The notes below the pieces were generated by a model. It did no database searches and was not told where the DNA came from. It saw only the letters and a list, made by a program, of their open reading frames with translations. Shown here one piece after another: positions 10,216 to 18,175 of a stretch of 46,905 nt of DNA. Origin of the DNA: a virus; the IMG/VR virus record IMGVR_UViG_3300023174_000261, positions 1 to 46,905 of that record. The stretch is one strand, 5' to 3'. Both the position numbers and the translations under genes were made by a program. How positions within the stretch are numbered: position 1 is the stretch's first letter; each line of letters begins with the position of its first letter.

Positions 10216-11143
10216 TGTAGCGGATTTAGATTGTATCTATCTTAGCTATGATGAACCACAAAAAGAAGAATTCTGGTTAAAAATTAAAAACATGGTGCCA
10301 TGGGCACGTAGAGTAGACGGCGTTAAGGGTAGTGACGCCGCACACAAAGCAGCCGCAATGGCAAGTGATACAGAACGTTTCATACTGATTGACGGTGACA
10401 ACATGCCTAATATGGAGTTCTTTAACTTAGAATTAGACTTCACAGACAAGCACGAAGATTTTCAAAAAGCTCAATATCGTTGGAGAGCAGTTAACGCCAT
10501 TAATGGATTACGATATGGCAATGGTGGAATGAGTAGTTGGACAAAAGAATATGTAATGAATATGCGTACACATGAAGCAAGCGATGGTAATGATACACAT
10601 ACTATTGATTTTTGTTTAGACTACAGTAACAGTTTGTATTGGAGTATGTACGATTGTTACAGTACAACACATCCTAACTATACACCATTTCAAGCATGGC
10701 GTGCTGGATTCCGTGAAGGTGTTAAGATGTGTTTAGTTAATGGTAAGAAACCAGACATGGAAGATTTCAAACGTAATGTTCCTGGACGTAACTTTAACAA
10801 TTTAACTATTTGGCACAATGTGGGTCTAGATGTAGAAAACGGTGATTGGGCAATATACGGTGCAAGGTATGGAACGTACATGACCATGCTCGAACATTGG
10901 AATGCAAAAGATGTTCAATGGTTTGACAATCTAACAAGAATCTGGGAGAACATAAAAGATGTAAATCCTAGACAAAATGCAGAAAGCATTGGCGAACAAT
11001 TAAGAGACAAGTTAGGACTACCAATATGCACAATGAGTGCTGAACAAAGTAAGTTCTTTAAGCGTCACTATAACGGTGACAAGTACAATCTAGGTCCTTT
11101 AGTGCGTGAAATAGATGTAATACGAAAAATAGAAGGTTGGTAA
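10196..11143 (+). CDS. Glycosyltransferase-like protein (GT-A type, DGD motif)
   Basis: The protein has 315 residues. The segment around 41-70 (DGVKGSDAAHKAAAMAS, then FILIDGDNM) resembles GT-A glycosyltransferases, with D66-G67-D68 as the metal-binding DxD. It is followed by NAINGLRYGNGG and by a Trp-rich C-terminal half. The same order occurs in the C-terminal domain of the 708-residue protein at 18176 (KVKG...AAANAS, then FLVNAK, then NPVNNLKYG), where the DxD is lost. The two are therefore paralogous. Likely cytoplasmic. Sugar and acceptor are unknown. Confidence 0.55.
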   Translation: MNSKIIDVADLDCIYLSYDEPQKEEFWLKIKNMVPWARRVDGVKGSDAAHKAAAMASDTERFILIDGDNMPNMEFFNLELDFTDKHEDFQKAQYRWRAVNAINGLRYGNGGMSSWTKEYVMNMRTHEASDGNDTHTIDFCLDYSNSLYWSMYDCYSTTHPNYTPFQAWRAGFREGVKMCLVNGKKPDMEDFKRNVPGRNFNNLTIWHNVGLDVENGDWAIYGARYGTYMTMLEHWNAKDVQWFDNLTRIWENIKDVNPRQNAESIGEQLRDKLGLPICTMSAEQSKFFKRHYNGDKYNLGPLVREIDVIRKIEGW

Positions 11144-11146
11144 TCA

Positions 11147-12565
11147 ATGTCGGGAAATCTAATTAATGATTACGGTACAACAGAAGAACGTAGAGCATTT
11201 ACCGAATCTTTTAGAGATAAGTTAAATGCTATCAGCACAAGTTTCTGTGTAGCAAAATGGAAACAAGTAACTATACATTTACATAACGGACAAACTCATA
11301 GTTGTCATCATAATCCTTCGCATCATATTCCTATTGAAGAAATTAAAATAGATAGTTCGGCATTACACAATACCAAATATAAAATGCAACATCAACAGAT
11401 GATGCTTAAAGGTGAAAGACCTAGTGATTGTAATTATTGCTGGAGGGTAGAAGATGCAGATCCTACCGGAGAAGTATTCAGTGACAGGGTAATGAAAAGT
11501 ATTGATAGTTGGGCTAGCCCGTACATTGATGACATTATTAATAACCCTACTAAAGCACATAATCCTAGTTCTATCGAAGTAAGTTTTTCTAGTACCTGTA
11601 ATTTTAAATGTAGTTATTGTGGACCTGAAGTTAGTAGTAAATGGATGGAAGAAATTAAGCAACACGGGGAATATCCTACTAGTGAAAAATTTAATAACAT
11701 ACATTGGTTAGAATCATCTAAACGAATTCCATATCTTGAAAAAGATGTAAACCCTTATGTTGATGCATTTTGGGAATGGTTACCACAGTTATACCCTAGT
11801 TTAAAAATACTACGTATTACCGGTGGTGAGCCGTTACTCACCAAACATACGTTTACTATGATGGAGTATATTTTAAAGAATCCTAGACCTGATTTAGATT
11901 TTGCTATAAACAGTAACCTAGTGGTTCCCAAAAAACTATTTTTAGAATTTATAAAATTAGCCAAACAAATGCAAGACGCCGGTGCAATTAAGAGTTTTAA
12001 AGTGTATACAAGTTGTGAAGCAACCGGTGCAAAAGCAGAGTATATTAGACATGGGCTAAACTACAACGAATGGTTAGATAACTGTCATCAATTGATGCAA
12101 ACGATCCCACATTGTAAACTTTTTATAATGAGTGCTTATAATGCATTGAGTATCACTAGTTTTAAGGATTTCTTAAAAGATATGTTAGAGTTTAGACTAA
12201 AATATACTAGCGAAATTGATAGACACCCAAATGGAATAGACATTCCATATTTACGATGGCCCACACATCAAACAATTGAGATTTTACCTGACGAATATAG
12301 AAGCATGATTCAAGACCAAATTCAATTCATGCAGGATAATTTACAACAAACGCATATTCCTGAATTGTGCGGTAGAGGATTCTATGATTATGAAGTTAAT
12401 CGTATGCGGAGGATCTTAAGTGTATTTGATGATAGAACTATAAACAAAACACATCAAAAAGACTTTGCAATATTTGTAGATGAACATGACTACAGACGAG
12501 GCACTAACTTTTTAAAAACTTTTCCTGAAATGGAAGCATTCTACCAGTATTGCAAATCATTATGA
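11147..12565 (+). CDS. N-terminal twitch radical SAM protein (1 of 3)
   Basis: The protein has 472 residues. C151-x3-C155-x2-C158 (CNFKCSYC) is the radical SAM cluster motif, followed by ITGGEPLL, the SAM-binding GGE motif. Upstream of the core, C34-x13-G-x4-C53 and C95-x2-C98 (CNYCW) match the auxiliary-cluster pattern of twitch/SPASM domains. Here that domain is N-terminal, whereas in most SPASM enzymes it is C-terminal. Radical SAM enzymes of this kind use SAM and Fe-S clusters to modify peptides, sugars or other substrates. Two homologs follow. The substrate is unknown. Surface-glycan or peptide modification is inferred from the neighbours. Confidence 0.75.
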   Translation: MSGNLINDYGTTEERRAFTESFRDKLNAISTSFCVAKWKQVTIHLHNGQTHSCHHNPSHHIPIEEIKIDSSALHNTKYKMQHQQMMLKGERPSDCNYCWRVEDADPTGEVFSDRVMKSIDSWASPYIDDIINNPTKAHNPSSIEVSFSSTCNFKCSYCGPEVSSKWMEEIKQHGEYPTSEKFNNIHWLESSKRIPYLEKDVNPYVDAFWEWLPQLYPSLKILRITGGEPLLTKHTFTMMEYILKNPRPDLDFAINSNLVVPKKLFLEFIKLAKQMQDAGAIKSFKVYTSCEATGAKAEYIRHGLNYNEWLDNCHQLMQTIPHCKLFIMSAYNALSITSFKDFLKDMLEFRLKYTSEIDRHPNGIDIPYLRWPTHQTIEILPDEYRSMIQDQIQFMQDNLQQTHIPELCGRGFYDYEVNRMRRILSVFDDRTINKTHQKDFAIFVDEHDYRRGTNFLKTFPEMEAFYQYCKSL

Positions 12566-13929
12566 CAGACCACAATAATAGACTTAAACAAATCAAAATA
12601 ACACTTGATAAAACTGGCCCGGGCTTCTGCTTGGCTAAATGGTATCATGTAAGTATGCATTTGCATACCGGAACAAATCACAGTTGCTATCACCCAATGC
12701 CTAAGAGAGTTAGTTTAGAAGAAATTCAACAAAACCCAAGTGCATTGCATAACAGTCAGTGGAAGAAAGAACAACGAAAGACAATGCTAGAGGGTGGTAG
12801 ACCACAAGAGTGTAGCTATTGCTGGGATATTGAAGACCTGCCAGGTGAACACATTAGTGATAGAATGCTACGTTCTAGTGAGCCATGGGCAGTACCTCTA
12901 TTAGAGGATACAAGAAAAATAGATTGGCAAGCAAACGTTAATCCAAGATATTTAGAAATTAATTTTGGTTATGAATGTCAGCTAAAATGTAGTTATTGTG
13001 CAAGCACAGTAAGTAGTGCATGGCACAGTGAAATTAAAAAATACGGTGACTATCCTTTAAAAAGTGATGTGAACCGCAGACAATATAGTATTCATCAGAT
13101 TACACAAGTTGGAGAATTTCATCAACGTGAAGAAGGTAACCCTTATATTGAAGCATTTTGGAAATGGTTCCCTGAAGTATACCCATCACTACATACATTG
13201 CGTATTACCGGTGGTGAGCCTTTATTGAGTAGCAACGTGTTTAAAGTTTTAGAATGGATTGATGAGCATCCTAGACCAGATATGGAGTTTGCTATCAACA
13301 GTAATATGTGCATACCTGAACGTAATCTTAATAAATTTGTAGAAGGCTGTAAGAAACTAAAAGCAGAAAATAAAATAGGTCAATTGAGTTTGTTCACCAG
13401 TGTAGATACTTGGGGACCACAAGCAGAATGGATTAGAAATGGTTTTAGTATGGAAAAGTGGGAGAGTAATGTAGATTTATATCTGACACAAGTTCCTGGA
13501 ACCAGTATAGGTATTATGATTACTTTCTGTTTCTTAAGTATTCCAAATTTTAAATTATTATTAGATAAAATTTTAGAACTGCGTAAACGCTACCCACATC
13601 GTATTTGGTTTGATACTCCTTATCTAATCGAACCGCCGCACTTATCTAGTCTAATTGCAGATGATAAAATGATTGTTCATCTAAATGATACACTAGCTTA
13701 TATGGGTACGTTAGTTAAAGATAATGATAAGTTTTCGTTCTCGTCTACTGAGTATGCTAAACTAGAACGTGTGGTCCGATGGATAGAACACAACCGCTAT
13801 CAAGGAGATGAATTAGCTATAAATAGACAGGACTTTGTAGCATTCATAGAAGAACATGATTTCCGAAGAGGAACAGACTTCAACAAAGCATTTCCTGAAT
13901 TAAAATATTTTATAGATTATGTCAACTAA
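12562..13929 (+). CDS. N-terminal twitch radical SAM protein (2 of 3)
   Basis: The ATG at 12562 overlaps the preceding TGA (ATGA) and is preferred over a TTG at 12550. The 455-residue protein is closely related to the previous one: C23-x13-G-x4-C42, CSYCW (C84, C87), the core CQLKCSYC (C139, C143, C146) and ITGGEPLL. All ligands for one radical SAM cluster and an auxiliary cluster are present, so it should be active. The C-terminal EEHDFRRGTDF segment is shared with its neighbour, showing recent duplication. The two may form a heterodimer or act on related substrates. Confidence 0.75.
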   Translation: MTDHNNRLKQIKITLDKTGPGFCLAKWYHVSMHLHTGTNHSCYHPMPKRVSLEEIQQNPSALHNSQWKKEQRKTMLEGGRPQECSYCWDIEDLPGEHISDRMLRSSEPWAVPLLEDTRKIDWQANVNPRYLEINFGYECQLKCSYCASTVSSAWHSEIKKYGDYPLKSDVNRRQYSIHQITQVGEFHQREEGNPYIEAFWKWFPEVYPSLHTLRITGGEPLLSSNVFKVLEWIDEHPRPDMEFAINSNMCIPERNLNKFVEGCKKLKAENKIGQLSLFTSVDTWGPQAEWIRNGFSMEKWESNVDLYLTQVPGTSIGIMITFCFLSIPNFKLLLDKILELRKRYPHRIWFDTPYLIEPPHLSSLIADDKMIVHLNDTLAYMGTLVKDNDKFSFSSTEYAKLERVVRWIEHNRYQGDELAINRQDFVAFIEEHDFRRGTDFNKAFPELKYFIDYVN

Positions 13930-15127
13930 CAATAAAAAATACACATGGTGCGTAAACGCATTTCACGGACTAAGTGGTAATAACGATGGTACAACAAAAT
14001 TATGTTGTATGTATAAAAATCAACCACAAGATGCTGAACTAGTTTTAGGAACTAACTCAATACAAGAACATTTGGATCAGTCTGCATTTGAAGAAGTTCG
14101 TAAGGATATGTTAAACGGTGAACGAAATATTAGATGTGATTATTGTTGGCGTGAAGAAGATGCTGGGCGTAAAAGTAAGCGTATGCGTGATAACGAAAAA
14201 TATGCCCGACGTACTGAACCTTATCATGCTTTAGCATATTTAGAATTAAACTTGGGTAATACCTGTAATATTAGTTGTAGAACTTGTAATCCCCATGTAA
14301 GTTCAGGATGGATGAAAGAAGCGTATGAAACAAGCGGTAAGTATGTAACATACAAAGTATTTGCCGAAGGTTTAAAAAAGTATCACCAATCATATGATGA
14401 AGAAAGTCCGTTTTGGGAAGAACTTAAAACAAGATTACCTTATATAAGGCAGTTTGATTTTTACGGCGGTGAACCGTTTATGAGTAAAAAAATGTGGGAA
14501 CTTTTAAAGATTGCAGAATCTACCGGTATCTCTAAAGATATTGAACTACACTATAATACAAATGGTACACATTTTCCTATTAAAGAAATGCAGACATGGA
14601 AAAACTTCAAAGAAGTAAATGTTAGTTTCAGTATAGATGGTATAGGGGAACAATTTGAGTTTATGCGTTACCCTGCTAAGTGGGAAGAAGTTGACACTAA
14701 CATGGAAAAGTTTTTAGAAATAGGTGAAGAGTTTGGTAACATATTTTTTAGTTGGTGCATTACTATTAGTGTTGCAAACATATACAATGTACCTGAGATT
14801 GTAGACTATTACCATAATAAGTATGCTAGTCGCGGCGTAGGAATGTACCTAAATTTAGTGCATGGTCCTATGCACCATAATATTGGTATATTACCTGAAA
14901 AAATTAAAAAGGTAATAGAAGAAAGACTATCATCAATAGACAAGAGCAGAACACATGCATGGAGTCACATCCCTGGTATTATTAATTTTATGAACAGTAG
15001 TAAGAGTAGTGATATTGAATTTAAAAGATTTATAGCAGTCACACAGAAAAGTGACGAATATCGTAATCAAGATTTTAAGAAAATATTTAAAGAATACGGA
15101 GTATATTTTGACACCGACAACATTTGA
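13919..15127 (+). CDS. N-terminal twitch radical SAM protein (3 of 3)
   Basis: The 402-residue protein overlaps the previous gene by 11 bases. It has C11-x12-G-x4-C29 followed by C73-x2-C76 (CDYCW) as the N-terminal twitch cysteines, then CNISCRTC (C116, C120, C123) as the radical SAM motif and FYGGEPF as the GGE motif. It is more divergent from the other two than they are from each other, though the C-terminal RNQDFKKIF region corresponds to theirs. Likely iron-sulphur dependent and cytoplasmic. Substrate unknown. Confidence 0.72.
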   Translation: MSTNNKKYTWCVNAFHGLSGNNDGTTKLCCMYKNQPQDAELVLGTNSIQEHLDQSAFEEVRKDMLNGERNIRCDYCWREEDAGRKSKRMRDNEKYARRTEPYHALAYLELNLGNTCNISCRTCNPHVSSGWMKEAYETSGKYVTYKVFAEGLKKYHQSYDEESPFWEELKTRLPYIRQFDFYGGEPFMSKKMWELLKIAESTGISKDIELHYNTNGTHFPIKEMQTWKNFKEVNVSFSIDGIGEQFEFMRYPAKWEEVDTNMEKFLEIGEEFGNIFFSWCITISVANIYNVPEIVDYYHNKYASRGVGMYLNLVHGPMHHNIGILPEKIKKVIEERLSSIDKSRTHAWSHIPGIINFMNSSKSSDIEFKRFIAVTQKSDEYRNQDFKKIFKEYGVYFDTDNI

Positions 15128-16325
15128 TTACAAACAAATAAATCATTTACATATTGAATTGACAAATAGATGCAATGCGGCTTGTCCTATGTGTATGAGA
15201 TTTCATCAAAGTAGTCCCCTGCTACGTCCTGACCTTGAGCTAGGAGAAATATCATTTGAACAGTTTAAGACATGGTTTACCCCAGAGTTATTAAAACAAC
15301 AAACTTTGATTTTGTTCTGTGGAGTACACGGTGATCCTTGCATTGCACATGATACTTTAGAAATAGTACAGTACATTATTGAATGTAGCCCTAAAACAAA
15401 TATAATGTTTAACACCAATGGTGGAATGAGAAATGCAGAATGGTGGACAAAATTAGGATCTTTACTTAAAGATAATCCTAAAAGTTCAGTTACATTTAGC
15501 ATTGATGGGTTAGAAGATACCAATCACATCTACCGTAGGAACGTCAAGTGGGACAAACTTATGACCAATGTTAAGGCATTTATTGCTGCCGGTGGACGTG
15601 CATATTGGGACTATTTAATTTTTAGACATAACGAACATCAAATAGAAGAAGCTAAACAATTAGCAAAAGATTTAGGATTTGCTTGGTTTGGTCCTAAGAA
15701 AGCGTTAGGGGTTGATGATGGTACAGATTTGCATCCTATGGGAGCATTGAACAAAGAAGGTAAACTAGATTACGTCATCATGCCACCATTGAATGCAAAA
15801 AATAGAAATTTGGAAGTATACAGAAACATCAACCCTCCATCAGGACATGAATTTACAATAGAACAATACAATAATCAAAAAGAAGAAAAATTAATACAAA
15901 AATACCACAAGTGGAGTTATGATAGGATTTATGAAGTATTAGATAACAGTAAGTATGAGAAAGAAAATAGTTGTGAGATAAAATGTAAGAGCCTAAGGCC
16001 TGGCATTGTAGATATCTTTATTGATAATTTTGGGAATGTTATGCCATGTTGTTATGTGGGTACACACATTAATGGTAATTATGTAGATGATAAAACATTA
16101 CAGTTACACCACGAAATAAAGAAATATGGATTAGAAAAGTTTAATCTCAATCATAACACTTTTGAAAATATTATTAAAGAAAGACACTTAGATAAAGTTT
16201 TTACTGATAGTTGGACTAAAGACTCAGTTGCTAATGGTAAAATGTTATTTTGTGCTGACACATGCGGGAAAGTATCTAAGATTGATAATATATACACACA
16301 TGAAGGAAGAGAAGATTTAAAATGA
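15108..16325 (+). CDS. Radical SAM/SPASM protein
   Basis: Start: a TTG at 15108 has GGAG six bases upstream and yields 405 residues beginning M-TPTTFDYKQ. A GTG at 15051 would overlap the previous gene by 77 bases. C22-x3-C26-x2-C29 (CNAACPMC) is the radical SAM motif, here at the very N-terminus. Near the C-terminus CKSLRPG...NFGNVMPC fits CX15GX4C, followed by further Cys (FCADTC), which is a conventional C-terminal SPASM domain. So this enzyme has the opposite domain order to its three neighbours. The layout is also that of PqqE, but nothing specific to PqqE is seen and a generic radical SAM/SPASM assignment is safer. Confidence 0.68.
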   Translation: MTPTTFDYKQINHLHIELTNRCNAACPMCMRFHQSSPLLRPDLELGEISFEQFKTWFTPELLKQQTLILFCGVHGDPCIAHDTLEIVQYIIECSPKTNIMFNTNGGMRNAEWWTKLGSLLKDNPKSSVTFSIDGLEDTNHIYRRNVKWDKLMTNVKAFIAAGGRAYWDYLIFRHNEHQIEEAKQLAKDLGFAWFGPKKALGVDDGTDLHPMGALNKEGKLDYVIMPPLNAKNRNLEVYRNINPPSGHEFTIEQYNNQKEEKLIQKYHKWSYDRIYEVLDNSKYEKENSCEIKCKSLRPGIVDIFIDNFGNVMPCCYVGTHINGNYVDDKTLQLHHEIKKYGLEKFNLNHNTFENIIKERHLDKVFTDSWTKDSVANGKMLFCADTCGKVSKIDNIYTHEGREDLK

Positions 16326-17113
16326 AGAAGTTTAATCGAATTGTTTTCTATGGGTGTAGTTTTACTGCTGGCAGTGAATTATCCGATAAAGAACTTTACC
16401 CGCAACTTTCAGTAGAAGAAATTCAAAAGTTAAAACGTAAAGAGGGTTATGAATTCTATCATAAATTTGATGAAAAACTTAGGAATAAGTTAGATAATCC
16501 AAAATCCTGGCCTCGCTGGTTTTGTGATGAATTGAACATTGACTGGGATAATCGTGCTGTACCAGGGTCATCTATGGGAGCAATTGTTTTTAACATTGAA
16601 CATGACCTTAGTAACGGGGAAATAAATGATACTGATTTAATAATAGTTGGCATTACTAGTGCTGAAAGAATATGTACCTTTGATGAGTATGGTTCAAAGT
16701 CTTATATCTTAAACGACCTAGATACTTCCTGGGATAAAAATTTTAAAAAAGATTTTTCATTAACTATTGCTAATGATAATTACATATTGTTTAATTGGTA
16801 CAGAGACATAAAATATTTAGATTTACTTAGTTCTAGGTTGAACGGAAGATTGTTCCAGCAATATATTTGGGCAACGGTTGAAGAAAATTCTAGGTTCTCT
16901 CAATATAATCTAGCCGAGTATATGCAAAAGGTAATATCACCAACGGTTAGTTTTGATTCGATAATTGACGCTAATTTTTCTTTCTCTACACTTGATACTT
17001 GGTCACCTGAAAATAGTGAATTATTCCATCACCCAAAGATACATATCCACCAAGAGTTTGGTAGACGGCTTGCTAAAACGTTTTTAGAAAAAATAAAGGA
17101 CTCTAACCTATGA
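16322..17113 (+). CDS. SGNH/GDSL-like hydrolase-fold protein
   Basis: The ATG overlaps the preceding TGA. The 263-residue protein begins RIVFYGCSFTAGSE, matching block I of SGNH hydrolases (G-x-S-x-T/x-G), with Ser as the probable nucleophile. A block resembling the Gly-Asn region is weak (VPGSSMGAIVFN), and the C-terminal FHHPKIHIHQEFG may supply the catalytic His. SGNH proteins in glycan clusters often act as O-acetyl esterases or transferases. The assignment rests mostly on the first block and the context. Confidence 0.5.
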   Translation: MKKFNRIVFYGCSFTAGSELSDKELYPQLSVEEIQKLKRKEGYEFYHKFDEKLRNKLDNPKSWPRWFCDELNIDWDNRAVPGSSMGAIVFNIEHDLSNGEINDTDLIIVGITSAERICTFDEYGSKSYILNDLDTSWDKNFKKDFSLTIANDNYILFNWYRDIKYLDLLSSRLNGRLFQQYIWATVEENSRFSQYNLAEYMQKVISPTVSFDSIIDANFSFSTLDTWSPENSELFHHPKIHIHQEFGRRLAKTFLEKIKDSNL

Positions 17114-17226
17114 AAAATTTACTTCAACGCTTGTATAATAGCACTATTGGCAAATTAGTAAGAGAGTTCCGTTATCGTAAACGGATTAAAGAAATACGCA
17201 AACGAGATCCTTTCATTTACAAATGA
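17110..17226 (+). CDS. Small basic protein next to carbamoyltransferase, 38 aa
   Basis: The ATG overlaps the preceding TGA, and its own TGA overlaps the ATG of the carbamoyltransferase gene. The peptide starts MKNLLQRLYN and ends KRDPFIYK. Twelve of its 38 residues are Arg or Lys. The tight ATGA coupling on both sides argues that it is translated. It may be a helper of the carbamoyltransferase. The function is unknown. Confidence 0.55.
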   Translation: MKNLLQRLYNSTIGKLVREFRYRKRIKEIRKRDPFIYK

Positions 17227-18170
17227 TACATTGGGGAATAAACGCACTAAATCACGGCTCAAGTGTAGCTGTGTTTAACAACGGAGAATACATTAACAAT
17301 GTAGTATCTACTAGTGATATACTATCTCCAAACATGTATAAAAACTTTTTAGAGTATTATGGCACGCCTGACAGGATCTATTGGTATGAAAATCCTTGGC
17401 TTAAAAAAGTAAGGCAGATATATGCAGGCCAATATTCTACTGCTATGGACTTGTCTGTTTTACCAACACATAAACTTAAAGAATGGGGATTAGGATATGC
17501 ACCTGTCACTTATACCCCACATCATGCTAGTCATGCAGCCTCGGGATATTATACTAGTCCATTTAATCACTGTGCGGTTGTTGTACTTGATGCGATAGGA
17601 GAATTTGAATGTGCTAGCATCTGGGAAGGTAAAGAAGGCAAACTTAAAAAAGTATGGTCGAGAAGTTATCCAAATAGCTTAGGTTTATTTTATAGTGCAT
17701 TTACTAAATTAATTGGACTAGAACCCATTAAACAAGAACATATACTTCAACAGATGTCAAGTCAAGGAGATCCAAAGAGATATTACTCTGAGGTCGAAAG
17801 TTATATTAAATACACGGTGCAATTAACTAAAAATCTGCACAGAGGTGTAACAGATTGGCCATACACAATTAATACAGAACAAGACAAAAACGATATAGCT
17901 GCCGCCGTTCAACTGGTATTTGAATATCAAATATCTGCTGTTATGTTAAAAGCACGGCAATTAATTGATACTGATAGTCTTGTTTATATGGGTGGTTGTG
18001 CAATGAACAGTAAAGCAAATGAATATGAAGTTAAGGCTTGGAAAAAAGTTTGGTCATTGCCAAATCCAGGAGATCCTAGTAGTAGTATTGGTGCTGTATT
18101 ATATCATACCAAACAACGAGTATGGAGAGATGATTGGGGCCCAGTCAAACACATTCAAATTAAAATTTAA
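17223..18170 (+). CDS. Carbamoyltransferase, NodU/TobZ type, N-terminal (Kae1-like) domain only
   Basis: The 315-residue protein begins HWGINALNHGSSVAV, matching the start of NodU/CmcH/TobZ carbamoyltransferases, and has the metal-binding TPHHASHAASGYY (H100, H101, H104), VVLDAIGE and a VYMGGCAMNSKAN block. Members use carbamoyl phosphate and ATP to carbamoylate a hydroxyl, usually on a sugar. Typical members have about 550-600 residues with a C-terminal domain. This one stops after the Kae1-like fold. Such short forms may be normal in phages or may need a partner. It probably decorates the glycan made by the neighbouring transferases. Confidence 0.75.
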   Translation: MIHWGINALNHGSSVAVFNNGEYINNVVSTSDILSPNMYKNFLEYYGTPDRIYWYENPWLKKVRQIYAGQYSTAMDLSVLPTHKLKEWGLGYAPVTYTPHHASHAASGYYTSPFNHCAVVVLDAIGEFECASIWEGKEGKLKKVWSRSYPNSLGLFYSAFTKLIGLEPIKQEHILQQMSSQGDPKRYYSEVESYIKYTVQLTKNLHRGVTDWPYTINTEQDKNDIAAAVQLVFEYQISAVMLKARQLIDTDSLVYMGGCAMNSKANEYEVKAWKKVWSLPNPGDPSSSIGAVLYHTKQRVWRDDWGPVKHIQIKI

Positions 18171-18175
18171 AAATT

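Noticed and set aside
15108-16325. Radical SAM/SPASM protein as PqqE for the phage pqqA
   Set aside because: The domain layout fits PqqE, but no PqqE-specific feature is visible, it is 7.5 kb away, and it is embedded in a glycan-type cluster. Kept as generic radical SAM/SPASM.
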